64,000 nt of DNA, from NCBI GenBank assembly GCA_001799615.1, contig MGTU01000008.1:62001-126000 (forward strand), in the 5' to 3' direction. Of the stretch, positions 17,044 to 25,812 are shown one piece after another. The position numbers and the translations under genes are program-made. Every line of letters begins with the position of its first letter. The first letter of the stretch is position 1. Below the pieces are notes generated by a model, which did no database searches, was not told where the DNA came from, and saw only the letters and a list, made by a program, of their open reading frames with translations. The stretch is from Elusimicrobia bacterium GWA2_61_42 (lineage in GTDB: Bacteria; Elusimicrobiota; Elusimicrobia; Elusimicrobiales; UBA9959).

Positions 17044-18132
17044 ATGGCTGAAAAAAAATTAATGAAAGGCAACGAAGCCCTGGCCGAAGGCGCCATCCGC
17101 GCCGGCTGCAGGTTCTTCGCCGGTTACCCCATAACCCCCCAGAACGAGATCCCGGAATACATGTCCTGGCGCCTGCCGCAGGTAGGCGGGGCTTTCGTGC
17201 AGTCCGAGAGCGAAGTCTCGGCGATAAACATGGTTTACGGCGCGGCCGCCACCGGCGTGCGCAGCATGACCTCTTCTTCCAGCCCCGGCATGAGCCTCAA
17301 GCAGGAAGGCATGTCCTACTGCGCCGGCGCCGACCTCCCCGTTTTCATCGGCAACGTGATGCGCGGCGGGCCCGGCCTCGGCAACATAGCCGGCGCCCAG
17401 GGCGACTACTGGCAGGCCACCCGCGGCGGCGGCCACGGCGACTACCGCACCTTCGTGATGGCGCCCAACTCCGTCAGCGAAATGGCCAACTTCCCGCACA
17501 AGTGCTACGAAGTGGCCTTTAAATACCGCATCCCCTCCATGGTGCTGGCCGACGGCATCATAGGCCAGATGATGGAGCCCGTAGAATTCAAGAACCCCGA
17601 AGTCGACGTCAAGAAGCTTGTGGAGCCCGACTGGGCTCTGGGCGTTAACCACGGCCGCGCCAAGCGCATCGTCAAATCCTACGACCTGCGCGAAGGCTAC
17701 CTGGAAGTGATGGTCAACGAGCGCGTGAAGCGCTACAAGCAGATAGAGGCCAACGAGACCATGTACGAGGAAAAGATGATGGACGACGCCGAGATCGCCA
17801 TAGTGGCTTACGGCACCTCGGCCCGCGTCTCCGTGGCGGCCATGAAGCTGGCCCGCGAAAAGGGCCTGAAGGTCGGGCTGTTCCGCCCGATAACCCTGTG
17901 GCCTTTCCCGAAGGCCCGCCTGGTGGAGCTGTCCAAGCGCATAAAGAAATTCCTGGTGGTGGAGATGAGCCTGGGCCAGATGGTCGAGGACGTACAGCTG
18001 GCCATGAACGGCCGCGCGGAAGTCCACCTGCACGCCAAGCCCGGCGCCTCGGTGATGACCGCCGAAGAAGTGTACAAGACGATGGACGCCATCGTGAAAA
18101 AGGGGGCCAAAGAATATGCAGCTGCTAAATAA
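17044..18132 (+). CDS. 2-oxoacid:ferredoxin oxidoreductase, alpha subunit (KorA/VorB-like)
   Basis: 362 residues. The N-terminal pyrimidine-binding half contains the AGYPITPQNEIPEYM and ESEVSAINMVYGAAATG signatures of this superfamily. The C-terminal half starts near the EIAIVAYGTSAR segment. Two in-frame ATGs exist; the one at 17044 is chosen because it lies 7 bases after AGGAGG, while 17038 is only 1 base away. The complex oxidatively decarboxylates a branched-chain 2-oxoacid or 2-oxoglutarate to acyl-CoA with reduction of ferredoxin. Sequence alone does not let me choose the substrate. Confidence 0.9.
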   Translation: MAEKKLMKGNEALAEGAIRAGCRFFAGYPITPQNEIPEYMSWRLPQVGGAFVQSESEVSAINMVYGAAATGVRSMTSSSSPGMSLKQEGMSYCAGADLPVFIGNVMRGGPGLGNIAGAQGDYWQATRGGGHGDYRTFVMAPNSVSEMANFPHKCYEVAFKYRIPSMVLADGIIGQMMEPVEFKNPEVDVKKLVEPDWALGVNHGRAKRIVKSYDLREGYLEVMVNERVKRYKQIEANETMYEEKMMDDAEIAIVAYGTSARVSVAAMKLAREKGLKVGLFRPITLWPFPKARLVELSKRIKKFLVVEMSLGQMVEDVQLAMNGRAEVHLHAKPGASVMTAEEVYKTMDAIVKKGAKEYAAAK

Positions 18133-18877
18133 ACATCCCGAATCCCTGCTGGACGTGAAGATGCATTACTGCCCCGGCTGCGGGCACGGCATCATCCACC
18201 GCCTGGTCGCCGAAGTGATGGACGAACTGGGCATACGCAGCCGCACCATAGGCGTGGCGCCCGTGGGCTGCGCCGTGTTCGCCGACACCTACTTCAACTG
18301 CGACATGATCCAGGGCCCGCACGGGCGCGGCCCCGCCGAAGCCACCGGCATCAAGCGCTCCAAGCCCGACTCCATAGTGTTCTCCTACCAGGGCGACGGC
18401 GACCTGGCGAGCATCGGCATGGCCGAGATCGTCCACGCGGCCATCCGCTCCGAGAATATCACGGTGATCTTCGTCAACAACGCCATCTACGGCATGACCG
18501 GCGGCCAGATGGCCCCGACCACGCTGATAGGCCAGAAGGCCACCACCTGCGTGGAAGGGCGCACCGCCAAGCAGGCCGGCTACCCCATAAAGATGAGCGA
18601 GATGCTGGCCACCATCGACGGCGCGACCTACCTGGAGCGCACCACCGTGCACACCAACCCTGGCGTGATAAAGACCAAGGCGGCCATAAAGAAGGCCTTC
18701 CAGAACCAGATAGACGGCAAGGGGTTCTCCCTGGTGGAGATCCTTTCCATGTGCCCGACCAACTGGGGCACCCGCCTGGACAACCCGTCCGAAGCCACCA
18801 AGTTCGTGGCGGAAGGGATGCTGCCGGTGTTCCCGCTGGGCGTTTACAAGGACGCCTGCGCGGCCGACAAGAAATAA
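18116..18877 (+). CDS. 2-oxoacid:ferredoxin oxidoreductase, beta (thiamine diphosphate) subunit
   Basis: 253 residues. The thiamine diphosphate/magnesium motif reads GDGDLASIG and continues to NNAIYGMTGGQ; an HYCPGCGHG motif near the N-terminus supplies cluster cysteines. It overlaps the alpha gene by 17 bases in another frame, implying coupled translation and equimolar subunits. It is the catalytic subunit that binds the 2-oxoacid. Confidence 0.92.
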   Translation: MQLLNKHPESLLDVKMHYCPGCGHGIIHRLVAEVMDELGIRSRTIGVAPVGCAVFADTYFNCDMIQGPHGRGPAEATGIKRSKPDSIVFSYQGDGDLASIGMAEIVHAAIRSENITVIFVNNAIYGMTGGQMAPTTLIGQKATTCVEGRTAKQAGYPIKMSEMLATIDGATYLERTTVHTNPGVIKTKAAIKKAFQNQIDGKGFSLVEILSMCPTNWGTRLDNPSEATKFVAEGMLPVFPLGVYKDACAADKK

Positions 18878-18891
18878 CGGAGGACTTTAAA

Positions 18892-19431
18892 ATGTACCAA
18901 GGCATAAAGATATCCGGTTTCGGCGGGCAGGGAGTGATCTCCGCCGGCTACCTGCTGGCCCAGGCCGGCATGATGGAAGGCAAGGAAGTCAGCTTTTTCC
19001 CGGCGTACGGCGCCGAGATGCGCGGCGGCACGGCCAACTGCTCGGTGGTAGTGGCTTCCGAGGAAGTCTCCACCCCGATAGTGTCCGCGCCGGACACGGC
19101 CATAGTGCTCAACGAGCCGTCACTGGCCAAGTTCGAGCCCGCGGTGAAGCCCGGCGGCCTGCTGATCATCAACAGCTCGCTTATCAACTCCAAGGCCACG
19201 CGCAAGGACATAAAGGTGCTTTACGTGCCCTGCAACGAAATCGCCAACGAGCTGGGCAACACCAAGGTGATGAACATGGTGGCCCTCGGGGCTTTCGCGG
19301 CCGCCACCGGCGCCATCTCCATTGACGCCATAGCCAGGGCGCTGCCCAAGGTGTACAAGAAGCTCAAGCCCGAAGTTATCGAGCTGAACATAAAGGCCCT
19401 CAAGCGGGGCGCCGAGAGCAAGCTGAATTAA
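18892..19431 (+). CDS. 2-oxoacid:ferredoxin oxidoreductase, gamma subunit
   Basis: 179 residues of the gamma domain that binds the CoA side of the reaction, with the hallmark GFGGQGVISAGYLLAQAG start and the EMRGGTANCSVVV segment. It completes a delta-alpha-beta-gamma operon and lies 14 bases after beta with a GGAGGA ribosome site. Separate subunits of this kind are typical of anaerobes that ferment amino acids. Confidence 0.92.
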   Translation: MYQGIKISGFGGQGVISAGYLLAQAGMMEGKEVSFFPAYGAEMRGGTANCSVVVASEEVSTPIVSAPDTAIVLNEPSLAKFEPAVKPGGLLIINSSLINSKATRKDIKVLYVPCNEIANELGNTKVMNMVALGAFAAATGAISIDAIARALPKVYKKLKPEVIELNIKALKRGAESKLN

Positions 19432-19450
19432 ACGGGACAGCGGCCGCTAG

Positions 19451-19480
19451 AAAGGGCCCGGCAGAACGCCGGGCCCTTTT
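19451..19480 (+). terminator. intrinsic terminator of the oxidoreductase operon
   Basis: Twelve-bp perfect stem (19451-19462 with 19468-19479), 5-base loop and a short T tail, 20 bases after the gamma-subunit stop. Confidence 0.9.
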
Positions 19481-19494
19481 ATATTTACAGATTT

Positions 19495-19500
19495 TATAGA
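19495..19500 (+). promoter_or_regulatory. possible -10 box of a leaderless transcript for the ABC exporter
   Basis: TATAGA lies 8 bases before the ATG at 19509, and no Shine-Dalgarno sequence is present between them. The expected transcription start would fall at or beside the start codon. No convincing -35 element is visible in the terminator just upstream. Confidence 0.35.
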
Positions 19501-19508
19501 ATAGTATT

Positions 19509-21290
19509 ATGCACTTCGAGCACGGCGACGACGGGCAGGACCCGAAAGAGAAAATAAACTACAAGGACACCTTCCGCCTTATCTCCGGGCTGCTGCTGAC
19601 GGAGAAGCGGGGATTCTCCGTCGCCACAGCGTGGCTGCTGCTGTCCACGGCGTTCAACCTGCTTACCCCGATAATCGTCAAATACATCATCGACAAGGCC
19701 ATCCCGGCCGCCGACAAGCGCCTGCTGGCCGTCTCCGCCGCCGCGCTGTTCCTGAACTCCGTCCTTTTCCTGGCCACCAACTACATGCTGCGCATGCGGC
19801 TGATAAAGACCGGGCAGCAGATCATGACCGACCTGAAAAAGCGCATGCTGGCGCACATGCTGGCGCTGGACCTGCCCTTCTACGCCGAATTCCCAGTCGG
19901 CAGGCTGAACGCGCGCGTGCAGGCGGATACCAGCACGCTCTACGAGCTTTTCACCGAGACCACCGTCAATATCCTGCGCGACGTCCTCATGTTCGTAGTG
20001 ACCTTCGGGGTGATGTTCTACTACAGCCCCAAGCTGACGCTGCTGCTCTGCTCGGCGCTGCCTTTCGTGGTGGTGATCAGCTCCGTCTTCCTGCGCAAAA
20101 GCTCCACCTTGTTCATTACCGTGCGCAAGCTGGCCAGCGAGATCTCGGGCTTTTTGACCGAGCACCTGAACGCCGCCGGGCTGCTGCAGGCCTTCAACCG
20201 CGAGGCGATGACCGCCGGCCGCCTGGAAGACGTCAACAAGCGCAAGTTCGACGCGGAACTGAAAGCCGAGATGATGATGATCATCTTCTTCATGAGCATC
20301 ATCATGATCAGCCCGGTCTCCATCGCCGTGATCCTGGGCGTGGGCGGGGGCTGGGTGATCGGCGGGACCATGACCATCGGCACGCTGGTGATGTTCATCC
20401 TGTACATCGACAAACTTTTCGAACCGATCTTCAGCGTCTCGGAGCACGTCAGCATCATCCAGCGCTCCTTTTCGGCCGGCCACCGCATACAGAAGATCCT
20501 CGACCGCCGCCCGGGCATCACCGACCCGGAAAAGCCGCACTATCTCCGCTCGATCCAGCACGGCATAGAGTTCCGCAACGTCTGGATGCGCTACGCCGAC
20601 GACGCCCCGTGGGTGCTGAAAGACGTCTCTTTCACCCTGCCGAAGGGAAAAAGCCTGGCCATCGTGGGCGAGACCGGCGGCGGCAAGACCACCGTCACGA
20701 ACCTGCTGTTCAAGTTCTATACCCCGCAGAAGGGCAAGATCCTGATAGACGGCACCGACCTGGGCCGCATAAGCCTGAATTCCCTGCGCACTTCCATCGG
20801 GCTGGTGCAGCAGGATATCTACCTTTTCCCGGGCACCATCATGCAGAACCTCAAGCTGATGGACGAGGCCATCCCGGACGCGATGGTGCATGACGCCATC
20901 AAGACCGTGGGGCTGGAAGCCTTCTTCAAGCGCCACGGCCTCAACAAGCACATCACGGAGAAGGGCGCGAACCTGTCCGGGGGGGAGAAACAGGTGATAG
21001 CGCTGGCCCGCGCGATGGTGCTCAACCAGGAAGCGCTGGTCTTCGACGAGGCCACCTCCCATATCGATCCCTACACGGAGCGGCTGATCAATACCGCCAT
21101 GCAGCGCCTGCTCAGCCGCAAGACGATGATCATCATCGCGCACCGCCTGTCCACCATCCGCCACGCCGACCACATCCTGCTGGTTTCCGAAGGGGAAGTA
21201 AAGGAAAGCGGCACCCACGACGAACTCCTCGCGAAGGGCGGCACCTACGCCAGGTACTACAAGCTGCAGTTCGGGGAGGAGGCCACGTGA
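19509..21290 (+). CDS. ABC exporter half-transporter, canonical ATPase site
   Basis: 593 residues: a six-helix exporter membrane domain to about residue 330, then an ATPase domain. Walker A is GETGGGKTT, the signature LSGGEKQ, Walker B VFDEATSHID with the catalytic glutamate present, and an H-loop IIAHRLST. The next gene encodes a partner of the same type, so together they form a heterodimeric exporter (MdlAB or LmrCD-like). Substrate (lipid, peptide or drug) is unknown. The ATG has no ribosome site; see the -10-like box. Confidence 0.9.
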   Translation: MHFEHGDDGQDPKEKINYKDTFRLISGLLLTEKRGFSVATAWLLLSTAFNLLTPIIVKYIIDKAIPAADKRLLAVSAAALFLNSVLFLATNYMLRMRLIKTGQQIMTDLKKRMLAHMLALDLPFYAEFPVGRLNARVQADTSTLYELFTETTVNILRDVLMFVVTFGVMFYYSPKLTLLLCSALPFVVVISSVFLRKSSTLFITVRKLASEISGFLTEHLNAAGLLQAFNREAMTAGRLEDVNKRKFDAELKAEMMMIIFFMSIIMISPVSIAVILGVGGGWVIGGTMTIGTLVMFILYIDKLFEPIFSVSEHVSIIQRSFSAGHRIQKILDRRPGITDPEKPHYLRSIQHGIEFRNVWMRYADDAPWVLKDVSFTLPKGKSLAIVGETGGGKTTVTNLLFKFYTPQKGKILIDGTDLGRISLNSLRTSIGLVQQDIYLFPGTIMQNLKLMDEAIPDAMVHDAIKTVGLEAFFKRHGLNKHITEKGANLSGGEKQVIALARAMVLNQEALVFDEATSHIDPYTERLINTAMQRLLSRKTMIIIAHRLSTIRHADHILLVSEGEVKESGTHDELLAKGGTYARYYKLQFGEEAT

Positions 21291-23044
21291 TCTTCACGCT
21301 TAAATGGCTCCTGCCGCACTGGCGCCGGTACAAGTGGCGCATGCTGGCCATCGTCCTGATGGGCATGGCCAGCGCCGCCCTGAGCGCGGTCTACCCCTAC
21401 CTGATAAAAGAGATCATCAACGGGCTGGGCACGCAGATCTCCCCGGCCTACCTGCGGCGCAGCATCTGGCTGATCCTGGGCGTGGGCGTGGCCACCAACG
21501 TGGTCAGCCTGGTGGCGCAGCGCAACCGCGCCTACATGAACATGAAGCTGGAATGGGACTTCCGCAAGGAGACTTTCTGGCACGTGCTGGGGATGGACCA
21601 GCATTTCTATCACAAGTTCACCACGGGCGACCTGGTGACGCGGCTGATGGACGACATCTCGAAGAAGATCTCCTGGTTCGCCTGTTCGGGCGTGTTCCGC
21701 TTCATCCAGGCCTTCTTCACGCTGGCCGGGGCCGTCACGATGATGCTGCTGCTCAACCCCGCGCTGGCCTTCTGGGTGCTGCTGCCGACGCCTTTCATGC
21801 TGGCCCTCTCGCTGATAGCGGGCCGCAAGATGCACGAGCGCTACGACGCCCTGCAGAAGAGCATCACGCTCATCTACGATTTCCTGGAGACCTGCTTCAC
21901 CGCCATCAAGCTCATCAAGGCGAACGCCAAGGAGGAAGCGCAGTGCGCCTTCTTCACGGCCAAGGCCGACGGGCAGCGGGAAGCGGAGATCTCGTCGGAG
22001 CGGCTGCACATAGTCTTCTCCTACTTCTACCATTCGGCCAACTTCCTCTCGGTCTCCATCCTCTACCTGGCGGGCGGCCTGATGGTGATAGCGGGCAAGG
22101 CCACCGTCGGCGACCTGATGGCTTTCTACTTCTACTCCGGCATGATCATGGGCCCGCTGCGCGACATCAGCGAATTCTTCGTGGCCGGCACCCGCGCCGG
22201 CGCCTCCATCAAGCGGGTGGACGAGCTGCTGCAGGCTAAAAGCGCGGTAAAGACGCCCAGGGCCCCGGCGCCCGTACCGGCCCGCATAGAGAGCGTGGAG
22301 GCGTGCGACGTCTGCGTGCTGACGGATAAAGGGGAACCTCTGCTCCGCAAGATCACCTTCAAGGCCAGGCGGGGGCAGCTGGTGGCGGTGGTGGGCAAGA
22401 TAGGCTCGGGCAAGACCAGCCTGATCTCGCTGCTGACCCGGCTGTCGGAATTCTCTTCCGGAGCGCTGACGGTGAACGGCCTGGACATAAGGACGTTCTC
22501 CCCGCAGGAGCTGCGCTCCCGGATAGGCCTGGTCACGCAGGAACCCTTTATAATGACCGACACGGTCCGCAATAATATCACGCTGGGCCGCGAGGGCCTT
22601 GGCGACGAGGCGCTGCAGATGGCGCTGCGCGTCGCCCAGCTCAAGCACGAAGTAGCCAGGCTGCCCAAGGGCCTGGACACGCAGGTGGGCACGCGGGGCG
22701 TCTCCATCTCCGGCGGGCAGAAGCAGCGCGTCTCCATCGCCCGGGCCATCCTGGCCAGGCCGGACCTGCTGCTGTTCGACGACGCCACCAGCGCGATGGA
22801 CGCCCAGACCGAGGAGGATTTCTGGCGGGACTTCCGGAAGGAACTGCCGGACGCCATCTGCCTGATAGTGACGCACCGGGTAAAGACCATCGCGCACGCG
22901 GATTTCATCCTTACGCTCGACGAGGGCCGCCTGGCCGAAAAAGGCACCCACGCAGAACTTATAGCGCTGGGCGGGATCTATAAACAGATCTACGAGCGCC
23001 GCAAGCTGGAAGAGGAGCTGGGGGGCAAGGCCCCGGCCGCTTAG
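21287..23044 (+). CDS. ABC exporter half-transporter, partner with degenerate Walker B
   Basis: 585 residues: membrane domain to about residue 320, then an ATPase domain with Walker A GKIGSGKTS and signature SISGGQKQ. Walker B reads LLLFDDATSAMD, with aspartate where the catalytic glutamate normally sits. This asymmetry is known in heterodimeric exporters, where one of two ATP sites is non-hydrolysing. It overlaps the upstream gene by 4 bases (GTGA), using a GTG start, and is followed by a terminator. Confidence 0.9.
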   Translation: MIFTLKWLLPHWRRYKWRMLAIVLMGMASAALSAVYPYLIKEIINGLGTQISPAYLRRSIWLILGVGVATNVVSLVAQRNRAYMNMKLEWDFRKETFWHVLGMDQHFYHKFTTGDLVTRLMDDISKKISWFACSGVFRFIQAFFTLAGAVTMMLLLNPALAFWVLLPTPFMLALSLIAGRKMHERYDALQKSITLIYDFLETCFTAIKLIKANAKEEAQCAFFTAKADGQREAEISSERLHIVFSYFYHSANFLSVSILYLAGGLMVIAGKATVGDLMAFYFYSGMIMGPLRDISEFFVAGTRAGASIKRVDELLQAKSAVKTPRAPAPVPARIESVEACDVCVLTDKGEPLLRKITFKARRGQLVAVVGKIGSGKTSLISLLTRLSEFSSGALTVNGLDIRTFSPQELRSRIGLVTQEPFIMTDTVRNNITLGREGLGDEALQMALRVAQLKHEVARLPKGLDTQVGTRGVSISGGQKQRVSIARAILARPDLLLFDDATSAMDAQTEEDFWRDFRKELPDAICLIVTHRVKTIAHADFILTLDEGRLAEKGTHAELIALGGIYKQIYERRKLEEELGGKAPAA

Positions 23045-23063
23045 GCCGCCGGGCCCCGGAAGG

Positions 23064-23091
23064 AAAACCGCGCTCCCGAGCGCGGTTTTTT
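23064..23091. terminator. bidirectional terminator between exporter and AEC transporter
   Basis: Palindrome AACCGCGCTC / GAGCGCGGTT (23066-23075 with 23078-23087) flanked by A on the left and a six-T run on the right (23086-23091), between two convergent genes. Confidence 0.85.
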
Positions 23092-23093
23092 AT

Positions 23094-24005
23094 TTACAGG
23101 AAGACTTTGAGCGCCCAGTCGTAAAGGTACAGGAGTGGAAAGAACACCAGCGTCGAGAACAGTATGCTCTGGCTGACCAGGTCAGGGTCGAAATCGAATT
23201 CCAGGGCGATGATATAGTTAAGCACCGCCACGGGCATCACAACCTCTATAAAGGTCACCCTGGAGACAAAACCCGTAAACCCCGTAAGCCGGGCCGTAAC
23301 GAGATAGAAAAAAGGCATCAGCAGCAGCTTAAACCCGCTTACCAGCGCTATACGCGGAAGGTTATGCGCCAGCTTCTTGCCGTACAGGCCGACGCCGATG
23401 GTGAACAGGGCGAGGGGCAGCGTGGTTTTCCCGATGTCGGAGAGCACCTGGCGCAAAAGCTCCGGCAGGCGCAGGCCCGAAGCGGACAGGAGCAGCCCCG
23501 CGACGGAGGACCAGAGCACGACGTTGCGCCCGATAAGCCTCAGGAAACGGGAAGGAGGGCAGGGCACGTCGCAGATAAGGGTCATCAGCGCGAAACCGAA
23601 AGTGAAGATGAAGATATTCTGGATGGAGGTGGCGATGGCCGCGTAACCTATGGCCTCCTCGCCGAACCGCAGCACGGCCACGGGAAAGCCCATATAGACG
23701 GTGTTGCCCAGCACGGAAACTATCAGCAGCAGGCGCGCGAACCGCCAATCCAGGACGCCGGCCTTCCAAAGGCCCCAGACCACGCCCATCACGGCGGCCA
23801 GCGGCAGGGTGTTGGCCGCCAGGAACCGCCACCCGAGGCCTGAGAGGGGCGTATCCGCTATCTTGAGGATGATAAGGGCCGGCAAGGCCAGGTAGTAGAG
23901 GTACTGGTTAAACGCCTTCTCGGCGCCCTCGGCGACGATGCCGTATTTCCTGAACAGCCAGCCGGCCGCCAGTACCAGTACGAGATTAGCGATTATTATC
24001 GTCAT
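23094..24005 (-). CDS. AEC-family (auxin efflux carrier-like) transporter
   Basis: 303 residues with about ten hydrophobic segments in two groups. N-terminal start MTIIIANLVLVLAAGWLFRK, conserved NTVYMGFP segment after the third helix and a C-terminal FPLLYLYDW end. The family exports organic acids or amino acid derivatives and malonate. The frame is open further upstream, but that part lies inside the preceding gene and is not hydrophobic, so the ATG at 24005 is used. It lies 14 bases after the AspT-like gene and is likely cotranscribed with it. Confidence 0.8.
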   Translation of the reverse strand: MTIIIANLVLVLAAGWLFRKYGIVAEGAEKAFNQYLYYLALPALIILKIADTPLSGLGWRFLAANTLPLAAVMGVVWGLWKAGVLDWRFARLLLIVSVLGNTVYMGFPVAVLRFGEEAIGYAAIATSIQNIFIFTFGFALMTLICDVPCPPSRFLRLIGRNVVLWSSVAGLLLSASGLRLPELLRQVLSDIGKTTLPLALFTIGVGLYGKKLAHNLPRIALVSGFKLLLMPFFYLVTARLTGFTGFVSRVTFIEVVMPVAVLNYIIALEFDFDPDLVSQSILFSTLVFFPLLYLYDWALKVFL

Positions 24006-24019
24006 CAGGGGCGCCGGGG

Positions 24020-25675
24020 CTACCTCATAAAGAACAGCACCATCACCTGCGCCGAGATCACGCGCAGGATCATTACCAGCGGGTAAACCGTGGCGTAGGA
24101 CATCGCCGACTGGTTCGACGGGCTCATGGCGTTGGCGAAGGCCAGCGCGGGGGGGTCCGTCATGGAGCCGGCCAGGGCCCCGCAAAGGGACAGATAATTA
24201 AGCTTCAGCCTGGCTTTGGCGAAGATGCCGACGACGATGATGGGCAGCACCGTGATCAGGAAAGAGAACAACACGATATACAGGCCGTTGCCGTTCACGA
24301 GCGTTTCAAAGAACCTGCCGCCCGCCTTCAGGCCCACGCAGGCGAGGAACAGCACTATGCCAAGTTCGCGCAGCATCAAATTTCCCGCCGGCGGCAGGTA
24401 CCAGTTGAGGGGGCCGATGTGCTGCACGTAACTGAGCACTATGGCCATTATCAGCGGGCCGCCGGCCAGGCCCAGCTTTATGGGCGCGGAAAGGCCCGGG
24501 ACTGAGATCGGGATGGAACCCAGGAAAACCCCGGCCGCTATGCCGATGAAAGCGGGAATAAGCTGGGGGTGGTTGAGGTCTTTGGGGGAATTGCCCAGCA
24601 GGGCGGCGGCCTTGGCCACCGCGGCTTCCGAGCCGACTATCACCAGGTTGTCGGCGAACTGCAGCACGTAGGAGTCGGAGACCAGGAATTCCACGTCGGC
24701 GCGGGCCACGCGCGTCACCACCACGTCGTACCGGCATTCCAGGTCGAGCTCCTCGAGTGTCTTGCCGATGACTTCCTTATGCGTAACGATTACGCGCGAA
24801 TGGATGATCTGGCTGGGCAGCTTCTTCAGGTCCATGGCGCTCTTCGAGCCCACCACCAGCGTGAATTTCCGCACGTTCTCGCCGAGGCCGACGGCCAGCA
24901 GGACGTCGCCCGCGTGGATGACGGTGTCGTCGTGGGCCACGTCCAGCTGCCCGGCGTGGTAAGTCCGGGAGACCACCACGCCCAGCTCTTTTATGGCCGG
25001 GATGTCCTGTATCCGCAGCCCCTCGAGGTTCTTGTTCTCTACCGTTATGCTGGCGCTGATCAGGGCCGAAGCGGCCTTGTCGGCGTGCACGGCCAGCAGG
25101 TCCTGGGCCGCCTGCGCCTTGAAGATGCGCTTTATCAGTATCATGGTAAGGATCACGCCCAGGATGGCGCCGGGGTAGGCCAGCGCGTAGCCAACGGAGG
25201 CGCTGTCGGCGGCTTCGGGGCTTACCGCGCCCAGGGTCTGCTGCGCGGCGGCCAGGGAAGGGGTATTGGTAACGGCGCCCGAGTACATGCCCACTGCGGT
25301 GGCGATGTCCAGGCCGGCCAGCCTGGCCGCGGCCAGGGTAGCGGCCACGCCGCCCAGCACCACGGCGGCGGCCAGCAGGTTGAGCTGGATGCCCTGTTTG
25401 CGGAAGGAAGAGAAAAAGCCGGGCCCCACCTGCGTGCCGATGGAGTAGACGAAGAGGATCAGGCCGAAATCGCGCAGGAATTCCAGCGTTTCATGGTTGA
25501 TGTCGAGGCCGAAATGGCCGGACAGGATGCCGGAGAAGAGCACGCCGGCTATGCCCAGGTTTATGCCGAAAACGCTGAGGTTGCCGATAGCCAGGCCGCC
25601 GGCCGCCACCAGCATGATGACGAACACCGACCAGGCAACGGACTGGGGGGAGAAAAGAAAGGAAAGTAGATCCAT
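24020..25675 (-). CDS. AspT/YidE-family putative antiporter with two TrkA-C domains
   Basis: 551 residues: about five membrane segments, a central soluble region of roughly residues 200-370 with two TrkA-C (RCK_C)-like repeats, and about five more membrane segments. This is the architecture of the aspartate:alanine exchanger family. The sequence GMYSGAVTNTPSLAAAQQ in the first half and GSMTDPPALAFAN in the second are the paired pore motifs of the family. Substrate is not predictable; an amino acid exchange would suit a lysine-fermenting cell. Confidence 0.85.
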   Translation of the reverse strand: MDLLSFLFSPQSVAWSVFVIMLVAAGGLAIGNLSVFGINLGIAGVLFSGILSGHFGLDINHETLEFLRDFGLILFVYSIGTQVGPGFFSSFRKQGIQLNLLAAAVVLGGVAATLAAARLAGLDIATAVGMYSGAVTNTPSLAAAQQTLGAVSPEAADSASVGYALAYPGAILGVILTMILIKRIFKAQAAQDLLAVHADKAASALISASITVENKNLEGLRIQDIPAIKELGVVVSRTYHAGQLDVAHDDTVIHAGDVLLAVGLGENVRKFTLVVGSKSAMDLKKLPSQIIHSRVIVTHKEVIGKTLEELDLECRYDVVVTRVARADVEFLVSDSYVLQFADNLVIVGSEAAVAKAAALLGNSPKDLNHPQLIPAFIGIAAGVFLGSIPISVPGLSAPIKLGLAGGPLIMAIVLSYVQHIGPLNWYLPPAGNLMLRELGIVLFLACVGLKAGGRFFETLVNGNGLYIVLFSFLITVLPIIVVGIFAKARLKLNYLSLCGALAGSMTDPPALAFANAMSPSNQSAMSYATVYPLVMILRVISAQVMVLFFMR

Positions 25676-25704
25676 AGGTTTTCCGCGGCGCCGGGTTCCT
25701 CCGG

Positions 25705-25710
25705 TATAAT
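25705..25710 (+). promoter_or_regulatory. possible -10 box upstream of the AmpG-like gene
   Basis: A TATAAT hexamer in the 137-base divergent region between the AspT-like gene and the MFS gene. No clear -35 lies upstream, and a second A/T patch at 25763-25780 is an alternative. Tentative. Confidence 0.25.
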
Positions 25711-25812
25711 TTTAGCAAAATGCGGCCCGCGCGCGTTCCGCGGGGAATTTCTCTCGGGCGCCTTAATTTAATACTATTGTAGAGAAGCGGTCAGAACAGC
25801 AACGGAGACAAC

